From contig JAFEAI010000266.1 of assembly GCA_018266475.1 (NCBI GenBank), positions 1 to 48,286 on the forward strand: a stretch of DNA of 48,286 nt, in the 5' to 3' direction. The DNA is from Bacteroidota bacterium (GTDB lineage: Bacteria > Bacteroidota > Bacteroidia > Flavobacteriales_F > PHOS-HE28). The notes under the pieces were generated by a model. That model ran no database searches. It was not told where the DNA came from and saw nothing but the letters and a program-made list of their open reading frames with translations. Within the stretch, counting starts at the first letter, position 1. Every line of letters begins with the position of its first letter. Positions 32,785 to 41,779 of the stretch are shown one piece after another. The position numbers and the translations under genes are program-made.

Positions 32785-33570
32785 ATGAAGACGCCCTTCC
32801 TCCGCAAGTCAGCAGCACTCCTCGCGCTGGTGGCAGCCACCGCATCCGTTCAAGCCGCCGACGTGGACATCACCATGGCGGCGAACAACAACGGCCAGCT
32901 GGAAGTGAAACTGAGGCCATCCGCCAACTTTGACGGCATGGTGAGCAGCCTGGTGATCACCTTGAAATGGGATGCCTCCAGCGAAGCGCACCTGGGTGCC
33001 ATCCAGCAGGACCAGCCTGCGGCCACCTACCTGCCCATCAGCCGCAGCGGCGGCGAGCAGGACGATGCCGGCAGCCGCTACCAGATCTTCGTGGGCTTCG
33101 GCATGACGCCCATGCAGTGGGTGCCCACCGACTGGGTGGCAGGCCAGGAATACACCGTGATGACCATTCCGGTAACCGGCACGGCGGAGTTCAGCTTGGT
33201 GAACAACACGTGGACCAACCTGAACAACGCGGACTACTACCTGGCGCTCGGCGGGCTGGACGAAACCGGGACGATCTATGGCGATATCACCACCGGAGTG
33301 GTGGCCGGGGAAGCCGGGGCAACCGGGCTCTCCGTGGTGCCCAACCCCACCGACAAGGCCACCCTGGTGACCATGGAACTGCGCAAGCCGCAGGACCTGA
33401 AGCTGGACCTGCTGAACGCCGCCGGCCAGTCGGTGTGGAAGGATGTGCGGCCCAATGCCAGCGGCACGCTGCGCATTCCACTGGACATGTCCTCCTTGGA
33501 CAAGGGCGTATACCTGTTGCGCGTGCAAAGTGCCGAACGGACGGTAACGCAGCGCGTGGTAAAGCGGTAA
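32785..33570 (+). CDS. Secreted protein with T9SS type A C-terminal sorting domain
   Basis: A 261-residue secreted protein with a signal peptide (KSAALLALVAATASVQAA, cleavage near VQAAD). The middle (about 24-180) is a beta-rich, cohesin-like domain with no enzymatic motif. The last 80 residues, starting LSVVPNPTDKATL and ending with LDKGVYLLRVQSAERT and a basic tail, are a canonical T9SS type A sorting domain. It would be exported through T9SS and linked to the surface or released. The start at 32785 fits a consensus promoter just upstream. Confidence 0.87.
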   Translation: MKTPFLRKSAALLALVAATASVQAADVDITMAANNNGQLEVKLRPSANFDGMVSSLVITLKWDASSEAHLGAIQQDQPAATYLPISRSGGEQDDAGSRYQIFVGFGMTPMQWVPTDWVAGQEYTVMTIPVTGTAEFSLVNNTWTNLNNADYYLALGGLDETGTIYGDITTGVVAGEAGATGLSVVPNPTDKATLVTMELRKPQDLKLDLLNAAGQSVWKDVRPNASGTLRIPLDMSSLDKGVYLLRVQSAERTVTQRVVKR

Positions 33571-33583
33571 TGCCCACGTGACC

Positions 33584-33613
33584 TTCAGATCAGCCCAAAG
33601 TGGACGATCTGAA
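33584..33613 (+). terminator. Hairpin between converging genes
   Basis: TTCAGATC (33584-33591) and GATCTGAA (33606-33613) form a perfect 8-bp stem with a 14-base loop, 13 bases after the T9SS type A gene and upstream of the convergent cyclase gene end (33804). It is a possible bidirectional terminator. The remaining 190 bases of the gap show nothing else. Confidence 0.45.
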
Positions 33614-33803
33614 AGCCCACGGTGGCATAGGCCCTGTGTACTCGCAAATGATCGGAACGGTGCGAAGCCGAAAACCGACACTGTTGTTTGCCCCAACGGC
33701 ATAACCGGCCTTTCCGGGACCATCAGCAAGTGCGTTTGCCGCAGCACCGTTGCCCATGGCGGCATGGGCGGAAAAGCGGGAGCCTTGCACGGCAAGCGCG
33801 CCC

Positions 33804-36800
33804 TCAGGCAGTGGCGGCCACCATTTCAAGCTGCATGGCCGCGAAAAACCGCTCGTTGGGCCTCATCCCGTCATCGCCGAGGCTGAACATCGGCTTCAGG
33901 CGGCGGACGAAGTACATGTCGATCTTCCCCTTGTTCTTGGCCTCCACCTGGCCGCGGTGCTCACACTCGAAGTAATCCTTCACCAAGTGATAGGTGGTGC
34001 CGCTAACATTCACCTCCCCGGGTGCGCCGCTGCTTTCCATGCGGCTTGCGGTGTTCACGGTATCGCCCCAAATGTCGTAGGCGAACTTGCGCTTGCCCAC
34101 CACCCCGGCCACCACGGGCCCGGAGTGCAGGCCGATGCGCAGCACCCATGCCGCACCGTTCGACCCGTTCCGTTCAGCATGCCACCGGATCATCTCCTCG
34201 CGTACGTCCATGGCGGCCATCACGGCCCGCAGGGCATGGCCTTCCACCGTGGCGGGCAGGCCGCACGCGCTCATGTAGCTGTCGCCGATGGTCTTTATCT
34301 TTTCGATGCCGTAGCGGGCCGTAATGTGGTCGAATCGCACGAAGCATTCGTCCAGCTCGGCCACCAATTGCTCCGGGGTCATCTTCTCGGCGATGGTGGT
34401 AAAGCCCTTCATGTCGGTGAACATCACGGTCACCTCGTTGAACCGCCGCGCCGTGGCCTTGCCGGTTTCCTGCAGTTCGTCGCTCACGGCCTTGGGCAAG
34501 ATGTTCAGCAGCAGTTCCTCAATGCGCACCTTTTGGCCCGCTATCTGTTCGCTCTTGGCGCGCACTTCGGCCGTACGCTCCTCCACCCGCTGCTCCAGCA
34601 CCATGTTGCGCAGGCGCAATTGGCGTTCACGCAGCTTCACATAGCTGATGGCCCCGCTGATGGCCACAATGGCGGCAAGCGACAGGAACCACCAGCTCTT
34701 GTACCAGGGCGGAAGGATGGTGAACCTCAACTCCGCAGGATGTTCGCTGAAGAGCCCTGAACGCCCCATGGCCTTCACCTTGAACACATAATCGCCGGGC
34801 GGAAGCGCGGGGTAGTGTACATCGGTCTCCCCCGTCACCGGCTGCCAAGCTTTGTCCAGCCCATCGAGGATGTATTGGTAGCGCACCGCCTCGGGATCGC
34901 TCAGGCTCACGCTGCCGTATTCGATCCGCAGGTTGTTGTCTCCATGGCCAAGTTCCAAGTTGCCCCAGGATGGCCGGTCCTCCAGGTTGATCTTCAATCC
35001 GCGGATGGCCACCATGGGCGGCATCAGGCGCTCCTGGCCGGCCGGGGGCGCCACAAGCACGGCGCCATTGGCGGTGCCGAACCAGAGGTCGCCATTGGCC
35101 GCAAGCAAGGCACTGTTGGGCTTGGCCTCAATGCCGGTAAATCCGCTGCGCGCGGTGTACCGGATAAAGCGGCCCTGGTCCGGCACCCATTCGTTCAATC
35201 CCTGGCTGGTGCCCACCCAAATATGGCCGTCCTTGTCCGCTACCATGGACCGGATGGAATTGCTGACCAGTCCGTCATCCACCGTGTATTCAGCAACCTT
35301 CAGTCCGTTCTGCACCACAAGTATGCCCCTCCCTTCGGTGCCCACCCACAGGCGGCCTTGGCCATCCTCGCTGATGCAGGTGGGGCTGTAGGTGAAGCCC
35401 AGGTCGAGCGCCTTGGCCGAAGAACCGTCCACCCTGCTGATCCCGCTTCCGGTACTGCCCGCCCAGATCACGCCATTACGGTCCTTGTACAAGGTGGAGA
35501 TGTGTTCGCCGGGCAGGCCATCGGCCACATGCAGCACGGTGGGCACCGTGCCCTCGCGGTGGTGCGCCAGTCCATTGATGGTGCCCACCCACAGGTCCCC
35601 GTTGGCCCCGGTGGCCAATGCCGTCACCTTGTTCTCGGCAATGCTGCCGGCGAGTTCCAGGCGGTTGCTGGGCTTGAACGTTCTGGGGTCGAAATCGAAG
35701 AGCCCCCCGTCCTCGGTGCCGATCCATATATGCCCGCGTTCATCCTCGGCGAGGGCGCGCACATGGTTGCTGGTGAGCAATCCGTCCTGCATGGTCAGGT
35801 GGCGCACGGAGGATGCCCCGTTGGCCCCCGGCACCAGGATGGTGATGCCGCCGTTGGTACCGAACCAAATGGTGCCGTCGCGCGGTTCGGTCACCGCCCA
35901 CACCTGGCGGTCCACGAGGTGATCATCCTCGGTGAATGAGCGGAAACGCTCCCCCTTGAACACATCGAGACCCGCATCGTGCGTGCCGACCACCATGTTT
36001 CCCTCGCGGTCGCGCAGCAGGCAGCGAATGCGTTGGCTGTGTGTGCCATTGCCGGTATTGAAGCGGCGGATCCCTCCTTTTTCAATGCGGGCCAAGCCAT
36101 TGTCCCAGGTGCCTGCCCATACCCGCCCTTGGTCGTCCTGGCTGAAGCACATGACGAAGTTGCTGGGGAACGCGGTGGCAATGTCATACGTGGTTGCTTC
36201 ACCCGTTCCATGGTCGAGGCGGACCGCTCCATTGCTTTGGGTACCTATCCATAGGTTTCCTTCCCGGTCCTGGAAAAGGGCGGTGATGCCGGCCACCACG
36301 GGCATGCCTTTTGGCGTGAAGGGTGTGAAGCGGGATTTGCCGGGGTCCCATTCCTTGAGGCCGCCCTGGGCTTCCAGGAAGATGAGTCGGCCATCGTTCA
36401 GGGTGGTGATGCCGGTGATGCGGGAACTGATGCCGCCCTGTTCGGTGATGTGCGCTGCATGCACCGTGCCGTCCTTTGGCACATCCGCAAAGCGGTAGGC
36501 CCCATCGCCGAAGGTGGCCACCCACACCTGCCCCTGGCTGTCCTGCGCGATGGCGGTAATATCCTTGGCAGGCTGGGCATCGGCCAGTTTGAGCGGCCTG
36601 AAGCGGCCCCCTTCGGCCAGGCTGATGCCGCCCCCGAGATGGCCGGCCCACAGGCGCAAGGACCTGTCGAGAAAGAGGGTGCGCACGCCATTTGGCGCCA
36701 GCTGGTCGGCGGTGCCGAAGTTCCTTACCTTATTGCCGTCATAGCTGGCCAGGCCCGCCTCGGTACCTGCCCAAAGCATGCCGGTGCTGTCCTGCAGCAG

Positions 36801-36923
36801 TGCATACACCTTGGAAGCGGGCAGGCCGTCACGCACGGCCACGTTCTCGAAGAAGTAGCGTTGTGCGCCGGCGGGCAACGCCAGGGATGCGCAAACGGCT
36901 ATCGGGATCAAACGTTGGAGCAT
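33804..36923 (-). CDS. Two-component-regulator-type beta-propeller/Y_Y_Y receptor fused to a class III adenylate cyclase
   Basis: A 1039-residue membrane receptor. Signal peptide MLQRLIPIAVCASLALPAGAQ; then about 620 residues of beta-propeller repeats (LWAGTEAG, LWIGTQSNG, IWIGTEDGG and similar); a Y_Y_Y domain (about 645-730); a membrane helix (about 740-760); a coiled coil (about 765-805); and a cyclase domain (about 825-1000). All class III residues are visible: metal Asp D837 and D881, substrate K877 and D950 (the ATP-specifying pair), N957 and R961. It should make cAMP in response to an outside signal. Propeller receptors usually carry kinases; here a cyclase replaces them. I chose ATG 36923 because it starts the signal peptide. 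The gene follows the caspase-like gene by 28 bases. Confidence 0.92.
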   Translation of the reverse strand: MLQRLIPIAVCASLALPAGAQRYFFENVAVRDGLPASKVYALLQDSTGMLWAGTEAGLASYDGNKVRNFGTADQLAPNGVRTLFLDRSLRLWAGHLGGGISLAEGGRFRPLKLADAQPAKDITAIAQDSQGQVWVATFGDGAYRFADVPKDGTVHAAHITEQGGISSRITGITTLNDGRLIFLEAQGGLKEWDPGKSRFTPFTPKGMPVVAGITALFQDREGNLWIGTQSNGAVRLDHGTGEATTYDIATAFPSNFVMCFSQDDQGRVWAGTWDNGLARIEKGGIRRFNTGNGTHSQRIRCLLRDREGNMVVGTHDAGLDVFKGERFRSFTEDDHLVDRQVWAVTEPRDGTIWFGTNGGITILVPGANGASSVRHLTMQDGLLTSNHVRALAEDERGHIWIGTEDGGLFDFDPRTFKPSNRLELAGSIAENKVTALATGANGDLWVGTINGLAHHREGTVPTVLHVADGLPGEHISTLYKDRNGVIWAGSTGSGISRVDGSSAKALDLGFTYSPTCISEDGQGRLWVGTEGRGILVVQNGLKVAEYTVDDGLVSNSIRSMVADKDGHIWVGTSQGLNEWVPDQGRFIRYTARSGFTGIEAKPNSALLAANGDLWFGTANGAVLVAPPAGQERLMPPMVAIRGLKINLEDRPSWGNLELGHGDNNLRIEYGSVSLSDPEAVRYQYILDGLDKAWQPVTGETDVHYPALPPGDYVFKVKAMGRSGLFSEHPAELRFTILPPWYKSWWFLSLAAIVAISGAISYVKLRERQLRLRNMVLEQRVEERTAEVRAKSEQIAGQKVRIEELLLNILPKAVSDELQETGKATARRFNEVTVMFTDMKGFTTIAEKMTPEQLVAELDECFVRFDHITARYGIEKIKTIGDSYMSACGLPATVEGHALRAVMAAMDVREEMIRWHAERNGSNGAAWVLRIGLHSGPVVAGVVGKRKFAYDIWGDTVNTASRMESSGAPGEVNVSGTTYHLVKDYFECEHRGQVEAKNKGKIDMYFVRRLKPMFSLGDDGMRPNERFFAAMQLEMVAATA

Positions 36924-36951
36924 GCGCCAAATGGCATTTGCCCGGCGGCCG

Positions 36952-39105
36952 TCACCGGGTAAGTTCATAGAAGCTCGGGTCGTTTCCGGCGGCATCGCTC
37001 ACCACCAGCGTGGTCTTCACGCTCTCGCTGTAGTTCTCCATCAGCCCTTTCAAGGGGCCGTAGTTGTAGAACGAGTACACATCGTCGGCCTTTCCGTCCA
37101 CCGGTATCCAATAGGCCTTTCCGCCCTCGCTGCGGCCGTGCCCCTCGTACCACACCAGCAGGGTGTTCACTTGCGAGCCGCGCACCTGGTCCCGCAGTTC
37201 GATGTTGAAGAACCGCTCCATCTCGGCCTTGGATAAGTTTTTCTTCACCACCGTGCGCTGGGCCTGGTATTTGGAGAATGCCTTCCGCATCTTGTCCATT
37301 CCCAAGCTGCCCAATGCGGGCATGTTGCGGTAATTGCTGTTTTCAATGTAGACCACCCAGGTGTTTCCCATGGGCGATGCGGCCTTCTCCGGGTCGGCCT
37401 TGGGGGCGGCGGCTGCCACTACGGGTGCTGCGCGCTTAATGGTGCAAAGCCGTTCGGTGACATTGCCGTAGTTGTCCTCGGCGCGCACCGTAAAGCGGTC
37501 CTTTCCGGCCAGGTCCAGCTTGATGCTGAAGTCGGTGGCGGTGGTGTCCGGCATGAAGCTGGCGAACTTGCCGTCCACCGTTACGGACCGGATGCCGCTG
37601 GGATCGCTGGCCCGTCCTTCCACGAAGATCTGGTCCTTGTCCGCAGGCAAGGTGGCTGTGCCGTCGGCAGCCACGGCGGGCTGTGTTACCAGCAGTGCCG
37701 GGGGATCGGCCTCGGTGCGCTGCACGTTCAGGGAGATCGCGGACCGGTTGCCGTACACATCCTCGGCAACCACCTCAATGGCTTTTGCCTGCGGGGCAAG
37801 GGGGATGGTGGCGCGGAACTCCGGGGAGCGGTCCTCGGGGTCAAAATCGGCGGGTACGCCTTGTACCAGGATGGTTTTGATCGGGCTTTTGTCACGGACA
37901 TGGCCGGCCACTTTCACGGTTGCCAACGCGCTGCTCACCTGCACCAGGTTGTCCTTGCGCATGGGTTCCACCACGGTTACCACCGGCGGGTCGCCCTCGC
38001 GGTTGGCCTCGAACACACGCAGCTGCACCCGTTCCTTGCTGGCGGTTATGGCCTTCAGGTCAGCAGGGGTCCAAGCATCCGGATGCGCCTTTATCTGTTT
38101 TTCGGCCAGGCCGAGGTCCTTGGCGGCGCGTTCCAGGTCCAGGTTGGCCTCGCTGCATTCGGCGCGCAGCAGCAGGAAGCGCACATTGTCCGGGTATTGC
38201 AGCAACAGCTTGTTGATGTCGTTCACCGCGTTCTGCTCCTGGCCGAAGCCGTGGTAATACAGGGCGCGCTGGTAGTAGACCACGGAATCTTCGCGCCCCA
38301 GGGCCACGCACTTGCTCACGTCGTCCACGGCTTTTGCAAATTCCTTTTGGAGGGCAAATGCCTTGCTGCGGACAATGAGCAGGTCCGTGCCGGAGGGGTT
38401 CAGCTCCAGCCCCCTGGAGCAGCGGTCAATGGCTTTTTCCAGCGCCCGGATCTGCATGGACACGCCGCGGAATCCCGCATGCAGGCGCAGTTGGCATTCT
38501 GCCGAGGCCACATACGCGGCCTCATAGAGCGGGTTCCATTGCAGCACCTTGTCCAGGTCGGCATCGGCAGTGGCGTAGTCGGCGGAGGCCATGCGGCTGA
38601 GGGCATGCAGGTAGTAGGTGTCGGTGGTGGCTTTTTGCGAGAGGGCGGCATCGGCGGAAGCCACGGCGCAGGCCACGTCCCTCAGGTCCAGGCAGGCCCT
38701 GGTCTTGGCCTGTAGTGCGGGCATGCTCTTTGGCGCCACGCCCAACGCGGCATCGGCGTATTGCCTGGCCTTTGCCGGCTGATGGGCGTCCAGGCAGGCT
38801 TCGGCGGTGGTGGTAAGGATGGCGGCATCGCGCGGGGCCAGCTTGGCCACCTCTTCGAGGTCCGCCATGCGTTCATCCAAGCGGCCCATGTCCAAATACA
38901 AAGCTGCGCGGCCTTGGCGCGCCTTCACATATTCCGGATTTACGCGGATGGCAAACCCGTATTGTTCCAGGGCCGCGTCAAGTTGGCCTGCGGCACGCAA
39001 TTTCTCAGCCTCTTTCACAAAGGCCTTTCCATCCTGGGCAAGGCCCAAGCAGGTACTGATGCACAATGAAGCCGCAAGGCATGCGCGGATGGCCTGGTGG
39101 AACAT
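36952..39105 (-). CDS. TPR and caspase-like (C14) protein with substituted catalytic Cys
   Basis: A 717-residue protein. Signal peptide at about 1-23 (LGLAQ), then TPR repeats (about 24-330), two Ig-like modules (about 360-560), and a C-terminal caspase-like domain from about 590. The catalytic His is present (Y-E-G-H656-G), but where caspases have DAC the protein reads SDAAGND (703-709), so the Cys is A706. The chain ends 11 residues later, leaving out the second half of a normal p10-like region. It is therefore a probable pseudo-protease. It precedes the propeller-cyclase gene with a 28-base gap, so the two likely act together. Probably periplasmic. Confidence 0.87.
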   Translation of the reverse strand: MFHQAIRACLAASLCISTCLGLAQDGKAFVKEAEKLRAAGQLDAALEQYGFAIRVNPEYVKARQGRAALYLDMGRLDERMADLEEVAKLAPRDAAILTTTAEACLDAHQPAKARQYADAALGVAPKSMPALQAKTRACLDLRDVACAVASADAALSQKATTDTYYLHALSRMASADYATADADLDKVLQWNPLYEAAYVASAECQLRLHAGFRGVSMQIRALEKAIDRCSRGLELNPSGTDLLIVRSKAFALQKEFAKAVDDVSKCVALGREDSVVYYQRALYYHGFGQEQNAVNDINKLLLQYPDNVRFLLLRAECSEANLDLERAAKDLGLAEKQIKAHPDAWTPADLKAITASKERVQLRVFEANREGDPPVVTVVEPMRKDNLVQVSSALATVKVAGHVRDKSPIKTILVQGVPADFDPEDRSPEFRATIPLAPQAKAIEVVAEDVYGNRSAISLNVQRTEADPPALLVTQPAVAADGTATLPADKDQIFVEGRASDPSGIRSVTVDGKFASFMPDTTATDFSIKLDLAGKDRFTVRAEDNYGNVTERLCTIKRAAPVVAAAAPKADPEKAASPMGNTWVVYIENSNYRNMPALGSLGMDKMRKAFSKYQAQRTVVKKNLSKAEMERFFNIELRDQVRGSQVNTLLVWYEGHGRSEGGKAYWIPVDGKADDVYSFYNYGPLKGLMENYSESVKTTLVVSDAAGNDPSFYELTR

Positions 39106-39163
39106 TTATGCACAATGGCAGCCAATTTTCGGGCGTGCCGGGGGCCAATGTACTAAATGTGCA

Positions 39164-39180
39164 AACCGCAAGGTGCGGTT
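39164..39180 (-). terminator. Hairpin overlapping the fabI stop codon
   Basis: AACCGCA (39164-39170) and TGCGGTT (39174-39180) form a perfect 7-bp stem with a 3-base loop. On the minus strand it starts within the fabI TAA and is followed by TTTGCACATTTAG. It is a plausible terminator for fabI and separates it from the caspase-like gene. Confidence 0.5.
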
Positions 39181-39997
39181 ATTCCTCCCCGCCGATCTTC
39201 TCCACCACCATGGGTGTAGCTCCCGTGCTGCTGAACCCGCCGTCGTGGTAGAGGTTCTGCATGGTGACGTAGCGGGTGAGGTCGCTGAAGAGGGAGATCA
39301 CGTATGCGGCGCAATCTTCGGTGGGGGCATTGCCCAGCGGGCTCATCTGCTCGGCGAAGTCGAACAGCCCGGTGAAGCCCTTGATGCCGCTGCCCGCCGT
39401 GGTCTTGCTGGGGCTCTGGCTCACGGTGTTCACGCGGACCTTTTTCTGGATGCCGAGGTGGTAGCCCCAGGACCGGCCGATGCTTTCCAGCAGGGCCTTG
39501 GCATCGGCCATGTCGCCGTAGCCGGGAAACACGCGCTGTGCGGCGATGTAGCTCAACCCTACGATGGATCCGCCGTGTGCCAGTGCATCGGTTTTCACTG
39601 CGGCCTGGATCATGCGGTGGAAGCTCATGGCACTGATGTCCAGCGTCTGCTTGTACCACTCGTAGTTGAGGTCGGTATAGGCCTTTCCCTTGCGGACGTT
39701 CGGGCTCATGCCGATGCTGTGCAGGAGGAAATCCACGGGCCCGCCCAGCTGTTCCTTGGCGCCCTGGAAGAGTTTTTCCAGGTCTTCATCCTTGGTGGCA
39801 TCGGCGGGGATGATCGCAGATCCCGTTTGCGCCGCGAGCTGGTTGATCTCGCCCATGCGCATGGCCACCGGCGCATTGGTGAGCACGATGCTGGCGCCTT
39901 CGGCATGGGCCATGGCGGCCACCTTCCAGGCGATGCTTTGCTCGTTCAAGGCGCCACTGATCACGCCGCGCTTTCCTTTCAACAGTCCGTATGCCAT
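39179..39997 (-). CDS. fabI: Enoyl-[acyl-carrier-protein] reductase (NADH) FabI
   Basis: A 272-residue FabI of the short-chain dehydrogenase superfamily. The N-terminal GALNEQSIAW (15-24) is the FabI nucleotide-binding variant, and the active site is Y150 and Y160 with Y160-x6-K167 (YGDMADAK). It performs the last reduction in each round of fatty acid elongation. TATCTTCG (40017-40024) on the minus strand is a -7-like box 19 bases before the ATG. It follows recN on the same strand, 60 bases downstream, and may have its own promoter. Confidence 0.95.
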   Translation of the reverse strand: MAYGLLKGKRGVISGALNEQSIAWKVAAMAHAEGASIVLTNAPVAMRMGEINQLAAQTGSAIIPADATKDEDLEKLFQGAKEQLGGPVDFLLHSIGMSPNVRKGKAYTDLNYEWYKQTLDISAMSFHRMIQAAVKTDALAHGGSIVGLSYIAAQRVFPGYGDMADAKALLESIGRSWGYHLGIQKKVRVNTVSQSPSKTTAGSGIKGFTGLFDFAEQMSPLGNAPTEDCAAYVISLFSDLTRYVTMQNLYHDGGFSSTGATPMVVEKIGGEE

Positions 39998-40057
39998 TTG
40001 GTGCGTGTTTGCGGGCCGAAGATAGAAGGATGATCCACTGTGCAGAAGGGTGCGGGA

Positions 40058-41716
40058 TCACTTGTTGCCCAGCAGCTCCCGGGCGTTTTCCAGGGCGGCC
40101 CCGGTGGTCTTGCTGCCGCTGAGCATGCGTGCCACGGCCAGTAGGCGTTCCTGGCCCGCCACGGGACGGATGGTGGTTTGCACCCGCTCGGCCTCATGGT
40201 CCTTGGTCACCAACAGGTGGGTGTCCGCCTTGCTGGCGATCTGCGGCAGGTGGGTGATGGCGATCACCTGCCGCTGCAGGGCCATGCGTACCAGCAGGGT
40301 GCCCACGCGGTGGGCGGTTTCGCCGCTCACGCCGGTATCCACCTCATCGAACACCACGGTGGGAAGGTCCTTGTTTGCGGTGGCCAGGCTGATCAAGGCG
40401 AGCATCACGCGGCTGAGCTCACCGCCGCTGGCCGCCTTGTCCAAGGGTTCCGGGGCACGGTCGCGGTTGGCGGAAAACAAGGCGCGGACGGCATCGATGC
40501 CGGTGGGGCCCGGTGTGGTCTCTTCGCGGCTGAACTGGAATGCGGCATGCGGGATGCCCAGGTCCTTGAGCAGTTCCGCCACTTTTGCAGCCAAGGGCTT
40601 TAGCGCCTTCTGCCTTTTTGCGCCCAGGGCCTCCGCCTGCCTAAGCACCCGGGCATGCAGGTCTTTCTCCCGGTGTTCAAGGCGGCTTACGGTTTTCTCC
40701 AGCGATCCGATGTTGGCGATGCGTTCGGCCATGCCGTCACGGATGGCGATCAGGGCATCGGCATCATCCACCCGGTGCTTGTGCTGCAGGCGCACCAGCA
40801 GGTCATGGCGCTCCCTCATGCGGTCCGCTTCGGCGGGGTCCAGCTGCACGCGGGCGGCCAATTGCGCGGCCTCCTCGGCAATGTCGCGGAGCTCCACGGC
40901 GGAGCTGTGCAGGCGGTCCAGCAGGTCCTGCACCCCTTGGTCGATGCGGCCGGCCTTGGCGGCGGCTTGCCGGATGCCGGCCAGCATGCCGGTGACGCCC
41001 TGCTCCTCCTGGATGCCTCCCTCAATGGCATGCAACGCCTGGGCAAGCTCTTCGGCATGTTCCGCGCGGGAGAGCGCTTGTTCCAGCTGCGGTTGTTCAC
41101 CTTCGGCCAGGTTTGCCGCCCGCAGTTCATCGTATTGGAACTGCAGGTAATCGCGCTCGCTCCTGCCCTGCGCCTCCTGTTCACGGGCTTTCAGCAGCTC
41201 ATCCTGCGCAGCCTGCCAGTTGCGGTAGGTGCCCGCATATTCCGCCACGGCGCGGCCATGGCCGATGAAGTTGTCGATCAGGCTCAATTGAAAGCCGGGC
41301 GTATGGAGCAGCAGGGCCTGGTGCTGGCTATGGATGTGTACCAGGCGTTCCCCCAGGTCGCGCAGCTGGTCGATGCGGACGGGCGTATCGTTGACGAACG
41401 CCCTTGAGCGGCCACCGGCCTCCAGTTGGCGGCGCAGGATCATGGGGTCCTCCTGCGGCACGCCGTTGCGCAGGCACCATTCGGCGGCGAAGGACCCCTC
41501 CGCGGCATCGCCTACTTCAAGTTCGATCACGCATCGCTTGGCGGGGTCGCGCTGAAGGTTGCCCTCGGCGCGGTCGCCCATGGCCAGGCCCAGGGCGCCC
41601 AGCAGCACGCTTTTTCCGCTGCCCGTTTCGCCAGTGATCACGGTAAGGCCGGGATCAAGCGGAAGGTCCAGCTCCTCGATCAGCAGGAAGTTGCGTACGG
41701 TGATGCGGCGCAGCAT
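40058..41716 (-). CDS. recN: DNA repair protein RecN
   Basis: A 552-residue SMC-like ATPase. Walker A is GETGSGKS (29-36); a long coiled-coil middle follows; the ABC signature SGGELSRVMLAL and Walker B VVFDEVDTGVSG lie near the C-terminus. RecN acts in double-strand break repair with RecA. I chose the ATG at 41716 (MLRRITVRNFLLIEEL), which matches RecN N-termini; the longer frame adds ten residues. It is downstream of the porD-like gene in the bamD-rpoZ-coaBC-porD-recN run. Confidence 0.95.
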   Translation of the reverse strand: MLRRITVRNFLLIEELDLPLDPGLTVITGETGSGKSVLLGALGLAMGDRAEGNLQRDPAKRCVIELEVGDAAEGSFAAEWCLRNGVPQEDPMILRRQLEAGGRSRAFVNDTPVRIDQLRDLGERLVHIHSQHQALLLHTPGFQLSLIDNFIGHGRAVAEYAGTYRNWQAAQDELLKAREQEAQGRSERDYLQFQYDELRAANLAEGEQPQLEQALSRAEHAEELAQALHAIEGGIQEEQGVTGMLAGIRQAAAKAGRIDQGVQDLLDRLHSSAVELRDIAEEAAQLAARVQLDPAEADRMRERHDLLVRLQHKHRVDDADALIAIRDGMAERIANIGSLEKTVSRLEHREKDLHARVLRQAEALGAKRQKALKPLAAKVAELLKDLGIPHAAFQFSREETTPGPTGIDAVRALFSANRDRAPEPLDKAASGGELSRVMLALISLATANKDLPTVVFDEVDTGVSGETAHRVGTLLVRMALQRQVIAITHLPQIASKADTHLLVTKDHEAERVQTTIRPVAGQERLLAVARMLSGSKTTGAALENARELLGNK

Positions 41717-41779
41717 GGCAGTAGGCTGTGGCGAACGGGGGAACAATACGGGCAGGGAGCCGGTGCAAGCGCCCCTTCC

